NCBI RefSeq assembly: GCF_039710355.1
Contig: NZ_JBDKWZ010000001.1
Coordinates: 124,001-188,000, forward strand
From: Rapidithrix thailandica
GTDB taxonomy: Bacteria > Bacteroidota > Bacteroidia > Cytophagales > Flammeovirgaceae
Length of the DNA stretch: 64,000 bases
Reading direction: 5' to 3'
Made by a program: the position numbers and the translations under genes. Below are positions 18,429 to 26,286 of the stretch, one piece after another. The notes beneath the pieces are model-generated. The model saw nothing but the letters and a program-made list of their open reading frames with translations, made no database searches and had not been told where the DNA came from. The number at the start of each line of letters is the position of its first letter. The stretch's first letter is position 1.

Positions 18429-19013
18429 ATGAAAATATATACCAAAACCGGAGACAAAGGAACCACCTCTTTGTACGGAGGGAAACGGGTTTCTAAAACA
18501 CATCCCAGAATTGAAGCTTACGGAACACTGGACGAACTGAACGCTTACATTGGGTTAGTGCGCGATCAGGAAGTGAACCAATGCCGTAGTCAAGAATTAA
18601 AAGAAGTGCAAGACCGCTTGTTCACGATCGGAGCGCATTTAGCGGCCGACCCGGACAAAGAAAAACTCAAGGTGCCTGACCTCACCGAAGCCGATGTGGA
18701 GTATTTGGAAAGAGCAATTGATTTGATGAATTCAGGCTTGCCTGCTTTAAAGACGTTTGTATTGCCCGGGGGGCATACTTCCGTGTCGTTTTGTCATATT
18801 GCCAGGGTAGTATGCCGGAGGGCCGAACGGCTTTGTATTGCCTTGAGTGAAAGTGAAGAAATATATGATTTGGTCATCAAGTATCTGAACCGTTTGTCGG
18901 ATTACCTGTTTGTATTGGCCCGGACCATGACATATGACTTAAAAGCCGAGGAGGTAGCCTGGCATCCCCGCAATAAAATTGCGCAGAAAAGGCCGGAGGA
19001 AACTGGGAATTGA
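18429..19013 (+). CDS. Cob(I)alamin adenosyltransferase, PduO type
   Basis: 194 residues, normal for PduO/MMAB-type ATP:corrinoid adenosyltransferases, which transfer the 5'-deoxyadenosyl group of ATP to cob(I)alamin and make adenosylcobalamin in the cytoplasm. Visible motifs are the N-terminal ATP-binding segment KIYTKTGDKGTTSLYGG, RIEAYGTLDELNAYIGLVRD, the FVLPGG loop near residue 112, and the helix AARVVCRRAERL-like sequence (here HIARVVCRRAERL) followed by YLNRLSDYLFVLARTM. It is on the opposite strand from the cobalamin-uptake operon and not in it, but lies only 1.8 kb away and completes the route from import to coenzyme. Confidence 0.96.
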   Translation: MKIYTKTGDKGTTSLYGGKRVSKTHPRIEAYGTLDELNAYIGLVRDQEVNQCRSQELKEVQDRLFTIGAHLAADPDKEKLKVPDLTEADVEYLERAIDLMNSGLPALKTFVLPGGHTSVSFCHIARVVCRRAERLCIALSESEEIYDLVIKYLNRLSDYLFVLARTMTYDLKAEEVAWHPRNKIAQKRPEETGN

Positions 19014-19130
19014 GGAAAAAGGGGGGTAGCATTGATGCATGCATCTTCTTTGCAGGCTGATGAAAATCATTAATTGGAATGTAGATCGGGTAAAATACTT
19101 TGATTATCAGTTTTTTATTGTGCCGTTGTA

Positions 19131-19138
19131 TATATTTG
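19131..19138 (+). promoter_or_regulatory. Candidate -7 box TATATTTG upstream of the small membrane protein
   Basis: A perfect TAnnTTTG match about 130 bases ahead of the small open reading frame at 19270. With the terminator at 19519-19550 it would define a short single-gene transcript. No strong -33 box was seen. Confidence 0.4.
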
Positions 19139-19269
19139 CATTTCTTTTTTGTGACGGATTTCCTTGGGAAATCTGTTTAGATTTTAAGAAGAATTTTTTA
19201 AATTAGATTGAGTATTTTAAACGGTCATTTTTAAGGAGGGCCTATATGAGATGAACTTTGGCAAAAAAA

Positions 19270-19464
19270 ATGACGTATTACCTATGCAAACCAATTTTTC
19301 ATACATCCATGGATGACTATTATAGTTCGGGCTTACTACAATGGATAAAACTCAAACTGATGCCTAGAAAGCATGTAAAAGCCTGGAGACAAACTATGCG
19401 TACCGTTACCTTGTTTTTCTTGATCATGTTGAGCTTAATGCTTTTCATGTTTATGATTTCATAA
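19270..19464 (+). CDS. Small single-pass membrane protein, unknown
   Basis: A 64-residue protein if started at the ATG at 19270; an in-frame TTG at 19258 would add four residues. The N-terminal two thirds is polar with a basic patch (KLMPRKHVKAWRQTMR), followed by a C-terminal hydrophobic helix made almost only of Leu, Met, Phe and Ile (VTLFFLIMLSLMLFMFMI) that ends at the stop. This gives a tail-anchored-like topology with the basic side probably cytoplasmic. It is not a family I recognise. Support for its being a gene comes from its own candidate promoter (19131) and a strong terminator 55 bases after the stop, with no other gene in that unit. An A8 run just before the ATG is a possible slippage site. 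Confidence 0.55.
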   Translation: MTYYLCKPIFHTSMDDYYSSGLLQWIKLKLMPRKHVKAWRQTMRTVTLFFLIMLSLMLFMFMIS

Positions 19465-19518
19465 CTCACAATTGCGAAACTTAAACACAAAGATTACAGT
19501 ATAGGAAATGGTATGAGA

Positions 19519-19550
19519 GGCTCTGGTATTCACCAGGGCCTTTTTATTTT
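19519..19550 (+). terminator. Rho-independent terminator after the small membrane protein
   Basis: GGCTCTGGT (19519-19527) pairs with ACCAGGGCC (19532-19540, one G-T pair) around a 4-base loop, followed by TTTTTATTTT. Confidence 0.85.
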
Positions 19551-19631
19551 CCGGAGCTACATCTACTCTTTTTGCAAAATTCTCCTTAACTTCTAGTATC
19601 AGCAATCATTTACTTTTTAAGCATTTCCACC

Positions 19632-20024
19632 ATGAAATTTACCCGAATCAAAGAAACCTGTCTCTATGTACAAGACCTGGACCGCACCCAGCATTTCTAT
19701 CAGGAAGTATTAGGCTTTGACCTGATCAGCCGGGCGGAAAAACGTCATGTGTTTTTTAGAGTGGGGCATTCGGTGTTGCTTTGTTTTTTACCTGAGGCAA
19801 CGAGTAGTGACAAACATTTGCCTCCCCATTATGCGCTTGGAAAAATTCACTTGGCATTTGAATGCCCGGAAAAGGATTATGAACAATGGAAAGTGAAACT
19901 GCAACAAAAAGATATTGCGATTACGCATGAACATCATTGGTGGGGAGAACAATGGTCGTTCTACTTTGAAGATCCGGACGGGCATGTGCTGGAAGTCGTA
20001 AAGCCGGGGCTTTGGGGAGACTAA
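19632..20024 (+). CDS. VOC (glyoxalase/bleomycin-resistance) superfamily protein
   Basis: 130 residues, one VOC domain of two beta-alpha-beta-beta-beta modules. Motifs are TCLYVQDLDRTQHFYQEVLG at the N-terminus, HLAFECP-like sequence (IHLAFECPEKDYEQW) at mid-length, and the closing FYFEDPDGHVLEVVKPG, in which the Glu near the end and the central His are the usual metal ligands. Substrate cannot be told: such proteins include glyoxalases, fosfomycin- and bleomycin-resistance proteins and dioxygenases. It is single and convergent with pnuC across a purine-rich spacer. There is no signal peptide, so it is cytoplasmic. Confidence 0.9.
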   Translation: MKFTRIKETCLYVQDLDRTQHFYQEVLGFDLISRAEKRHVFFRVGHSVLLCFLPEATSSDKHLPPHYALGKIHLAFECPEKDYEQWKVKLQQKDIAITHEHHWWGEQWSFYFEDPDGHVLEVVKPGLWGD

Positions 20025-20107
20025 GGGACAAGGAGAGAAGGGTTGAGGGAAAGAAGGTGTGAAGGAAAGAGGGAATGAGGGGGAGGGGGAGAAGGAAAGA
20101 AGGGGGA
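20025..20107 (+). repeat. Homopurine-rich tract with G-runs
   Basis: About 83 bases that are almost all A and G on the plus strand; the last 31 (20077-20107) are purine only. Four G-tracts of three or more (GGG, GGGGG, GGGGG, GGGGG from 20071 on) have loops of 5, 1 and 12, so a G-quadruplex is possible. It lies between the convergent VOC and pnuC stops where no ordinary terminator is visible. Confidence 0.7.
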
Positions 20108-20125
20108 TTTCTTTCCATTCCTCCG

Positions 20126-20731
20126 TTATGCTACTGCTTGTAATTGTTGGCGATAATGTTTGCGCCAGGTATTAATTCCTACGATACACAACAGCAAATA
20201 GATAAAGTACAATCCTGAAGTAATATAAAGCCCTTTGTAGTAGTAAATGCCGACACAAAGCACATCAACAAAAATCCATACGAACCAGGTTTCTATGCGT
20301 TTTTTTGCTAATTGCCATTGGGCGATCAAACTGAAAATCGTGGTGGTTGCATCCCAATAAGGCACGCCAGAGTCGGCATAGCGTTGTAATAGATAGCCTG
20401 TGCCGGCAGTACTGAGCACACCTAACAAGAGTAAAACCAATAATTCCCGCTTTTCCGAAAAGGTAATCGCCAATTCGCTGTGTTGTTTGCTTCCATAGAG
20501 CCAGTTATACCAACCGTATATTCCCAGGATTACATAGATAATATGCAAGACGAAATCCCCAATAAGAAATACGTTCCAAAAAACTATTACATACAAACCG
20601 ACACTGACAAGTCCGGTAGGCCATGTCCAAATGTTTTCTTTGGCATTGAGGTAAACGCAAATAACACCAAACAATGCCGCCAGGGATTCTATAGAATTTT
20701 GGGTAAAATATTCGTACAGTAATTCAAACAT
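20126..20731 (-). CDS. pnuC: Nicotinamide riboside transporter PnuC family
   Basis: A 201-residue membrane protein with about seven hydrophobic helices. It carries the PnuC family motifs NIWTWPTGLVSVGLYVIVFW near residue 33, IYVILGIYGWYNWLYG near 70 (the WxxW substrate-cavity motif), and YWDATTTIFSLIAQWQLAKK followed by ETWFVWIFVDVLCVGIYYYK near 125-170. PnuC moves nicotinamide riboside by facilitated diffusion, and related PnuT proteins move thiamine. No thiamine riboswitch precedes the gene, and the upstream partner is an ADP-ribosylglycohydrolase gene 31 bases away, which favours NAD metabolism. It is the second gene of the pair. Confidence 0.9.
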   Translation of the reverse strand: MFELLYEYFTQNSIESLAALFGVICVYLNAKENIWTWPTGLVSVGLYVIVFWNVFLIGDFVLHIIYVILGIYGWYNWLYGSKQHSELAITFSEKRELLVLLLLGVLSTAGTGYLLQRYADSGVPYWDATTTIFSLIAQWQLAKKRIETWFVWIFVDVLCVGIYYYKGLYITSGLYFIYLLLCIVGINTWRKHYRQQLQAVA

Positions 20732-20762
20732 GATTTAGTCAATTGTTTTGTTATTCAGGTAA

Positions 20763-21608
20763 TTACAACTGTAGCGTGAGCGTACGTAATTGTTGATCCA
20801 GCTTTTGCAGATAGGTTTTTCCATAGGTGCCATCTTCCAAGTCTTTATACATCCATAGGGGCAAGTCCTTTTCAATCGCTTTGCAACCACTGCCTATGGC
20901 CATGGTTAGAGAGCCCACCGTATCCACATCACCTCCTAAATCTATACTTTTTTTCAATATTTCGGAGAGGCTGTTTCCGCTTTCCAATAAGGTAAGTACG
21001 GCTGCCACCGTATCTTCCCCGTCTACTCTGACTTCTCCCTGCCAATGGTTATTCCACCGGTAATTTTGCCAATCGGCTAAATATACATGAAGTTGGGTTT
21101 GCGGGCCTTTGTCGTACCGAAAATAATGCAACATTAAGGCAATGGCTTGAGAGGAGCGAATGCCGGTGTCCGTATGATGGGTGATGAGCGCTTGTTGCCG
21201 GGCCAGTTTCATGATTTGGGATTCGTTGCCCAGTATCCCGATGGGGTAAGCACGCATAGCGGCCCCATTCCGGCGGCTTTGAGGGTGGATGCCATCCAGA
21301 AGCTCTTGTCCGTTTTGAACCTTATCCAAGAGTTGGTAAAATTTTTCGGAATAACCTTGCCGCCGGTCGCGTTGAAAGACCTCTACAAATTTGTCTGCAA
21401 TCATTTTCGGATTCCAGTTTGTGCCTTCCAACAGGAGTTCGGCAATTCCGAGGGCCATTTGTGTGTCATCCGTATATCGCTTGTGCAGAGAAGCGTATTT
21501 GGGATGAGGGATATAGGTTTCCAGGCGATTATGTAAACGGATCACTTCGCGATCGGCAAATTCAAAACCGGCCCCATATGTATCGCCTATTGCACCTTCT
21601 GTCAGCAT
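20763..21608 (-). CDS. ADP-ribosylglycohydrolase family protein
   Basis: 281 residues, close to the normal DraG/ARH length. Visible are the N-terminal GAIGDTYGAGFEF motif, RYTDDTQMALGIAELLL near residue 45 (metal-binding Thr-Asp-Asp), THHTDTGIRSSQAIALML near 142, and the second metal motif GGDVDTVGSLTMAIG near 225, where the usual GGDTD has Val in place of Thr. The enzyme removes ADP-ribose from modified proteins or small molecules. Its coupling to pnuC downstream suggests a role in NAD-derived metabolite turnover. There is no signal peptide, so it is cytoplasmic. Exact substrate unknown. Confidence 0.9.
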   Translation of the reverse strand: MLTEGAIGDTYGAGFEFADREVIRLHNRLETYIPHPKYASLHKRYTDDTQMALGIAELLLEGTNWNPKMIADKFVEVFQRDRRQGYSEKFYQLLDKVQNGQELLDGIHPQSRRNGAAMRAYPIGILGNESQIMKLARQQALITHHTDTGIRSSQAIALMLHYFRYDKGPQTQLHVYLADWQNYRWNNHWQGEVRVDGEDTVAAVLTLLESGNSLSEILKKSIDLGGDVDTVGSLTMAIGSGCKAIEKDLPLWMYKDLEDGTYGKTYLQKLDQQLRTLTLQL

Positions 21609-21750
21609 GTTTTTGAGTGTAAGGTTTTATTATTTCACAAAGAAATAACATTAACGAGAAAAAAGCTTGTAAATAGCCTTTTAAGAGTCTTCAAAGGCGG
21701 TTTCCTGAAAAAGCTCACCAAGCTGTAAGTCAATTTACTATGCTATACTT

Positions 21751-21781
21751 TTTGTAAGAAGATGTGAATGCAGTAATTTCG
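21751..21781 (+). promoter_or_regulatory. Candidate promoter of the peroxiredoxin gene
   Basis: TTTG at 21751-21754 and TAATTTCG at 21774-21781 (one mismatch to TAnnTTTG) are separated by 19 bases, the normal Bacteroidota -33/-7 spacing. The expected start of transcription near 21788 gives a leader of about 35 bases. Confidence 0.5.
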
Positions 21782-21821
21782 CAACGTATTCAATTTTTGA
21801 ACTAAAAATTTCAACACAAGT

Positions 21822-22451
21822 ATGTCATTAGTAAATAAGCCGGCACCGAAATTTGTAGCTCCTGCAGTGATCAATGGAGAGGAAATCGTTTCTGATTTCT
21901 CATTAGAGCAATACTTGGGTAAGAAAGAAGTAATCTTCTTCTTCTATCCAAAAGATTTTACTTTTGTTTGCCCTACCGAGATCCTGGCTTTCCAGGAAAA
22001 ATTGGCTGAATTTGAGAAGAGAAATGTTGCGGTTGTAGGGTGCTCTACCGATACTGAGGAGACTCACTTGGCTTGGTTGAATGTTCCTAAGAACCAAGGT
22101 GGTATCGAAGGTGTAACTTACCCATTGGTAGCAGACGTTTCTAAGTCAATCGCTTATAACTTTGGAGTATTAGGTGGTGACTATGATTATAATGAAGAAG
22201 GAGAGTTGGTGTTCGAAGGAGCGCCTATCGCTTTGAGAGGTACTTTCCTGATCGACAAAAACGGTATTGTAAAACACCAAGTCGTAAATGACTTCCCATT
22301 AGGTCGTAACATTGACGATGCTTTGAGAGTTGTAGATGCTTTACAACACGTAGAGAAGCATGGTGAAGTTTGTCCGGCTAACTGGGAAGAAGGAAAAGAC
22401 GCAATGCAAGCAACTCGCGAAGGTGTAGCGGATTATCTGTCTAAAAACTAA
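21822..22451 (+). CDS. 2-Cys peroxiredoxin (Prx1/AhpC type)
   Basis: 209 residues, typical for typical 2-Cys peroxiredoxins that reduce H2O2, organic peroxides and peroxynitrite. The peroxidatic Cys is at about residue 50 in FYPKDFTFVCPTEI and the resolving Cys at about 184 in HGEVCPANW. A Thr in the PxxxTxxC frame and an Arg in the ALRGTFLID region complete the active site. The C-terminus ends ADYLSKN, with YL where overoxidation-sensitive eukaryotic enzymes have YF. Codon choice is visibly more biased than in neighbouring genes, consistent with high expression. It is monocistronic with a candidate promoter and a strong terminator. Confidence 0.96.
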   Translation: MSLVNKPAPKFVAPAVINGEEIVSDFSLEQYLGKKEVIFFFYPKDFTFVCPTEILAFQEKLAEFEKRNVAVVGCSTDTEETHLAWLNVPKNQGGIEGVTYPLVADVSKSIAYNFGVLGGDYDYNEEGELVFEGAPIALRGTFLIDKNGIVKHQVVNDFPLGRNIDDALRVVDALQHVEKHGEVCPANWEEGKDAMQATREGVADYLSKN

Positions 22452-22474
22452 GCGGTATCTCGCTTGAAAATACA

Positions 22475-22510
22475 AAAGAGGCTGTCCGCAAAGGGCAGCC
22501 TCTTTGTTTT
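22475..22510 (+). terminator. Rho-independent terminator of the peroxiredoxin gene
   Basis: AAGAGGCTGTCC and GGGCAGCCTCTT form a 12-bp stem (one G-T pair) with a 5-base loop, followed by TGTTTT. Confidence 0.88.
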
Positions 22511-22577
22511 ATGTAGTATTGGATAATATATGTAATCTGGGTTTCTCCGGATAAGGGACATTCCGGCACAAAAACCG

Positions 22578-23588
22578 CTATTTTACATTCAGGGTATAGG
22601 TGACGATATAGTCTTTTCCTGATTTTAAGTGCACATCGTATTTCCCCCGCTGTTTAAAGCTATAATGCAGTTCATATAACTCATCTCCTACTTGATTTAC
22701 CTCCGGTTTGACGGTACGGCTATCCTTTCCACGTTTGAGCTCCAGGGTAAGTTGGTTTACATCAGCATTTTTTGCTGTCTTTAACGTCAATACAAAAACT
22801 TCGCTTTTCTTCGCCGGTACTTGTAAAGTTGCCGGTGCTATGGGCTGAAGCTGATGGCTAAACGCATGTTTATAAACCAATGGTCCTTCTAAAAATGCTT
22901 GTAAGGTAGGCTGGGTATCGGTTAAAAGCCAGGCGCTATCCAATGGATAATGATTTCTTGCAAACAGTTCGGGAGCAGCTAAAAAGTAGCCGTCATTATA
23001 ATTGCGAACAAACGACTTCTTTTGTGGGTCGATACTCCCACTTGACCAAGTAGCATCGCAGAGATACCATTTGTTGTTAAGCCTTACCGCATTCCAGGAA
23101 TGGTTGGGAATACCCTGGCCACCCACATTTGCTTCAGCCGTCCGGCCATAACCATCGATGATATGGCAGTCGATACCAGCAAAATTTGCTAACTCTCTTA
23201 CCAGATAGGCATATCCGGTACAAATGGTACTTTGCTCTTTCAGGAGCTTTTTAAATACCTTTGAGCGAAATTCCTCGTTCCAGGCTTTTAGTTCTGCGGG
23301 GCGATGGAGTAATTTTTTCCGTTTTTGCTTATTTCTTAAGTAATAACCGTAATCATTTTCAATGTTGGTGGCTACCCAGGTATAAATTGCCCTGAACTTT
23401 TCCAATTCACTTGGCAAATCAGCGGTGAGTTTGTGGGCGAGTATGGGCAAATTCGTTAAATCTTCTCCCTGATAGAGAGCCGCTACACTGTCAGCCCGAT
23501 GATAATCCCGGTTATCAAAGCCTGAGAGTTGGGCATGGGCTTGCCCGGCTCCCATGAGTAGTACTCCCAATAATAAGCCCCGGATCAT
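22578..23588 (-). CDS. Secreted transglutaminase-like (papain-fold) protein
   Basis: About 336 residues. I choose the ATG at 23588 because it starts a clean signal peptide (MIRGLLLGVLLMGAGQAHA) and forms an ATGA overlap with the upstream stop; a longer start at 23615 would place nine polar residues before it. The core is a transglutaminase domain with the catalytic triad visible: Cys in STICTGYAYLVREL (about residue 120), His in IPNHSWNAVRL and Asp in WYLCDATWSSG. A beta-sandwich domain fills the last 90 residues. It is a periplasmic or surface protein, a cysteine protease or amidase by fold. Translational coupling with the Cys-rich anchored protein suggests a joint role. Confidence 0.88.
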   Translation of the reverse strand: MIRGLLLGVLLMGAGQAHAQLSGFDNRDYHRADSVAALYQGEDLTNLPILAHKLTADLPSELEKFRAIYTWVATNIENDYGYYLRNKQKRKKLLHRPAELKAWNEEFRSKVFKKLLKEQSTICTGYAYLVRELANFAGIDCHIIDGYGRTAEANVGGQGIPNHSWNAVRLNNKWYLCDATWSSGSIDPQKKSFVRNYNDGYFLAAPELFARNHYPLDSAWLLTDTQPTLQAFLEGPLVYKHAFSHQLQPIAPATLQVPAKKSEVFVLTLKTAKNADVNQLTLELKRGKDSRTVKPEVNQVGDELYELHYSFKQRGKYDVHLKSGKDYIVTYTLNVK

Positions 23589-24310
23589 TGGAATGCCCTT
23601 TTGATCCGTTGCCAAAATGAGGGTTTGGAAGTGTAAACACCTTCTACAACCACATCCCCCATTAGTTCAACCTGATCTTTCTCCATGCTTATATCAATGG
23701 TTGATTGGCCACTTACTTCGTGCTCAATTGTACTATATCCTATATAGCTAAATTGTAACACAAGCCCATCTTCTATATCAGACATTTTAAATCGACCATT
23801 GATATCTGTAATTGCACCTTTGGTCGTTCCTTTGACGATAATACTCACTCCAGGTAGTGGTTCTCTATCTTCTTCATTTATGACTTGGCCTGTTATAGTA
23901 TGGCTTGTCGGTTGGCTATATTCTTCTGAGTTACTTTTGTTAGTGTTTTCATTGGAATGGGTTTCTACCGGCATGGGCGGTGACGATTGGGATTGTGCCA
24001 TGCTATCGTTATTGGCAAATAACAATGAAAGCCCTATAAATCCTGTTCCGATCCATTGAAGGCCGTAACGCCTAGGCGGTGTTGAAGATAAAGTATACGT
24101 TTTTAACTGACGAGGCTTGAACTTCCCACAAGTTTTGCCGGTATTATTTTTAAAGTACTGTAGTATCTCCTCTTCATTCATTTGAGTAAAATCTACCACA
24201 TTTTTTTGACAGCTACTGCAAAAACCTCCTGTTTCCGTAGCCTGAAAGTTTTCAAAATCCTCTGAACAAGGGGAGGTAATACTAAGGTTGAAGTGTTGTT
24301 TCATATTCAT
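23585..24310 (-). CDS. Membrane-anchored protein with Cys-rich N-terminus and carboxypeptidase-regulatory-like domain
   Basis: 241 residues (239 if the third-codon ATG is used). The N-terminal cytoplasmic part has ITSPCSEDFENFQ, GGFCSSCQKNVVDFTQMNEEE and GKTCGKF, a Cys-rich, probably metal-binding motif seen in a Bacteroidota-specific family. One hydrophobic segment (about 84-104, LQWIGTGFIGLSLLFA) follows, then a polar Ser/Asn/Gln-rich linker, then a carboxypeptidase-regulatory-like beta-sandwich (about 140-220) of the type found at the N-terminus of SusC/RagA receptors: TGQVINEEDREPLPGVSI and GRFKMSD. The stop overlaps the transglutaminase start by four bases. Function unknown; the layout suggests an inner-membrane anchored protein. 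Confidence 0.8.
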   Translation of the reverse strand: MNMKQHFNLSITSPCSEDFENFQATETGGFCSSCQKNVVDFTQMNEEEILQYFKNNTGKTCGKFKPRQLKTYTLSSTPPRRYGLQWIGTGFIGLSLLFANNDSMAQSQSSPPMPVETHSNENTNKSNSEEYSQPTSHTITGQVINEEDREPLPGVSIIVKGTTKGAITDINGRFKMSDIEDGLVLQFSYIGYSTIEHEVSGQSTIDISMEKDQVELMGDVVVEGVYTSKPSFWQRIKRAFQ

Positions 24311-24341
24311 TCCGGTTGAAGTGTTGTTTTTATATTTATTC
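24286..24341 (-). repeat. Tandem duplication of about 28 bp spanning a start codon
   Basis: GGTTGAAGTGTTGTTT followed by an ATATTCATT-like stretch occurs twice in a row (24286-24311 and 24314-24341). In the upstream copy the start codon is lost (ATA in place of ATG), so only one copy can start the Cys-rich protein. Confidence 0.7.
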
Positions 24342-24585
24342 TGTCAATTGCATGAGCTGCCAAAGATACTTTACGTAAATCTCCATACGAAACTATAATT
24401 ATACTAATAAAAAGGTATATTCTTGTTTTGTGGGAAGCATTTTTTCGTTGAGCTAAAAAATGATTGGAAGCATATACATCGCTCTGTTATATGATATACC
24501 GAATGTGAATAAGTTCAAAACCTCCAAGTTCTTATGGAGTGAACCCGAGGAAAAGGCTATTCATATTTATATTGTTCGGCTCCTT

Positions 24586-25767
24586 TTACCGCTCGATCAG
24601 CAAGGTATTGATATCCACCCAAGGGTCGCGTTTTTTCCAATAGGTTTTTGCTTTGGCATATCGCTCATCCACCCATTTTTTGAGTGCCAGCAATTCTTCT
24701 TTTGATTCATAATCCTGCGATTTGGTATGTATGGAGCCCCCGGTATGCAAAGCCAGTTTGATATACTCCTGGATGAGCCAAGGGTAAACAGCTCCCTCTT
24801 TCACAATGGGTTGAGCTTCGGGTAAAACGATTCTTACCGGGCGTTTGATGTAAGTAAGCAATTCCATGTCCCGCACCTTTGACCAGTCGTCCGCAATCAG
24901 TACAAACTCATCTGCCGAAGGGTAAGAGCGTTGTGCATAAAGTACGGCTTCCAGGTCGTTTTCCGGGCGGTCCCCTCCATTGCCTCTTTTCCGGATATGA
25001 TACATCAGCCGGGCTACGGTAGCCACCGATTGAGAAGACGTTTTGTAAATACCTCCCGTTTTGCCAATCTGCTTTTGATGTGTGGATTTGCGGTCGCCAT
25101 CATTGAAAAATACAAAGTGGATTATGGGGGAGTGAATGTAGTTTTCCAGATGCCATTGTAGCAGTTGCCAAGTGTAAGAGTACATGCTCAAGGTCCAGTC
25201 ACTGATGATCACCACTTCGTTCCATCCCGGGGCTTTGCGCTCAAATACCGCATAAGTAGTGGAGTCCGGAGCTTCTACCATTTCCTTTTGAATGTTTTGG
25301 GGAATGGAATCCAGCACCTGTTCTTGAAAGGATTGCAAATTGTTTTTTAGGGTAATGACAAAGCCGTGAAACATTGCGGTGGCTTCTTTGGCATCGTTGG
25401 GGTCCGTTTGCCGGGTTACCCGCCAGCGGATTCCCGGCTGTTGGAAAATACCCGGGAGTACTGTGCGCAAAGCCCGGAAACGGCTGAGGTTGAGTTCCCG
25501 CATATCCATACCTTTGGGGTAGTCGGTATACACCAGTTCAATAGTGGATACCTGGTGCAAATGGGCCGGATCAACCAGGTACCGTTTGGCAATGTCGGAA
25601 GAACCAATGGGAAACTGCACCCAGCCTTTATGCTTCGGAAGCCGGTAAGTGCCCACCTGTTGGTGTATGGCTTCGTCATAGCTTTGCATCAAAATATCAG
25701 TGGTTTGAGCATTCGCTAAAAATGCATAGGGAAGGAGGAGTAAGGGGAACAGGAATTTTCCTTTCAT
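24586..25767 (-). CDS. Secreted von Willebrand factor A-like protein
   Basis: 393 residues with a clean signal peptide (LLLLPYAFLANAQ). After an N-terminal region with no motif I recognise (about 20-175) comes a vWA-like domain. The MIDAS-type motif is SDWTLSMYSY near residue 190 (Asp-x-Thr-x-Ser), a second conserved block is GNGGDRPENDLEAVLYAQ near 265, and an acidic FVLIADDWSKVRD near 290 occupies the third position. Such domains bind a divalent cation and protein ligands. The C-terminal 70 residues are helical and basic. It has no gene partner close by: 275 bases separate it from the Cys-rich protein gene. Function unknown. Confidence 0.75.
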   Translation of the reverse strand: MKGKFLFPLLLLPYAFLANAQTTDILMQSYDEAIHQQVGTYRLPKHKGWVQFPIGSSDIAKRYLVDPAHLHQVSTIELVYTDYPKGMDMRELNLSRFRALRTVLPGIFQQPGIRWRVTRQTDPNDAKEATAMFHGFVITLKNNLQSFQEQVLDSIPQNIQKEMVEAPDSTTYAVFERKAPGWNEVVIISDWTLSMYSYTWQLLQWHLENYIHSPIIHFVFFNDGDRKSTHQKQIGKTGGIYKTSSQSVATVARLMYHIRKRGNGGDRPENDLEAVLYAQRSYPSADEFVLIADDWSKVRDMELLTYIKRPVRIVLPEAQPIVKEGAVYPWLIQEYIKLALHTGGSIHTKSQDYESKEELLALKKWVDERYAKAKTYWKKRDPWVDINTLLIER

Positions 25768-26286
25768 GATTTAGTTGGCTTGTTTATGCATGACTTCATA
25801 GCTATAACGGAAATTAAACCCACGGAATTGGTGAGTGAAGGGGCTGATTAGTTCTTTGCTTTTATAACTTCCATTCAAGCGTATTTGTGAGTCTTTGCAC
25901 AAAGTTGGAGCATACACTTACAAATCCAAGGCTTATCCGGATAAGAAAATGAATTGTAGGGTTTGAAGACCTTGAAAAGGAAGAATTGTATGTAATGTTT
26001 AATAGGTAAATTCATTTTATTTTATTAACTAAATATCAATTGTAATTGGATAGGTAATGTTTTGTTTCTTTTGTGCTTGTTTACCTCCGTTAATTAATCT
26101 TAATACATTGTGTAATATTTGTGCTTTTATAGGTACTATATTGCAAATTGCTTTATGTTTGTATTGACACTTTTCCAAACTGAAACTAACATCGGGTTGG
26201 CGATCATAGCCTGAGAAAATCCGGAGTACCCAATCACTGACTCGCAAGCAAACGAACATCTATTCAAACCAAAAGGTCTATCCACC
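25768..26286. other. AT-rich divergent intergenic region
   Basis: 519 bases between divergent genes. It includes TAATATTTG near 26115, close to the TAnnTTTG promoter box but with one extra base, and a GTGAGTCTTTGCACAAAG motif near 25890 of a kind repeated at other intergenic sites of this window. No gene was found; a 76-codon minus-strand frame at 26029-26259 has no motif. Confidence 0.45.
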
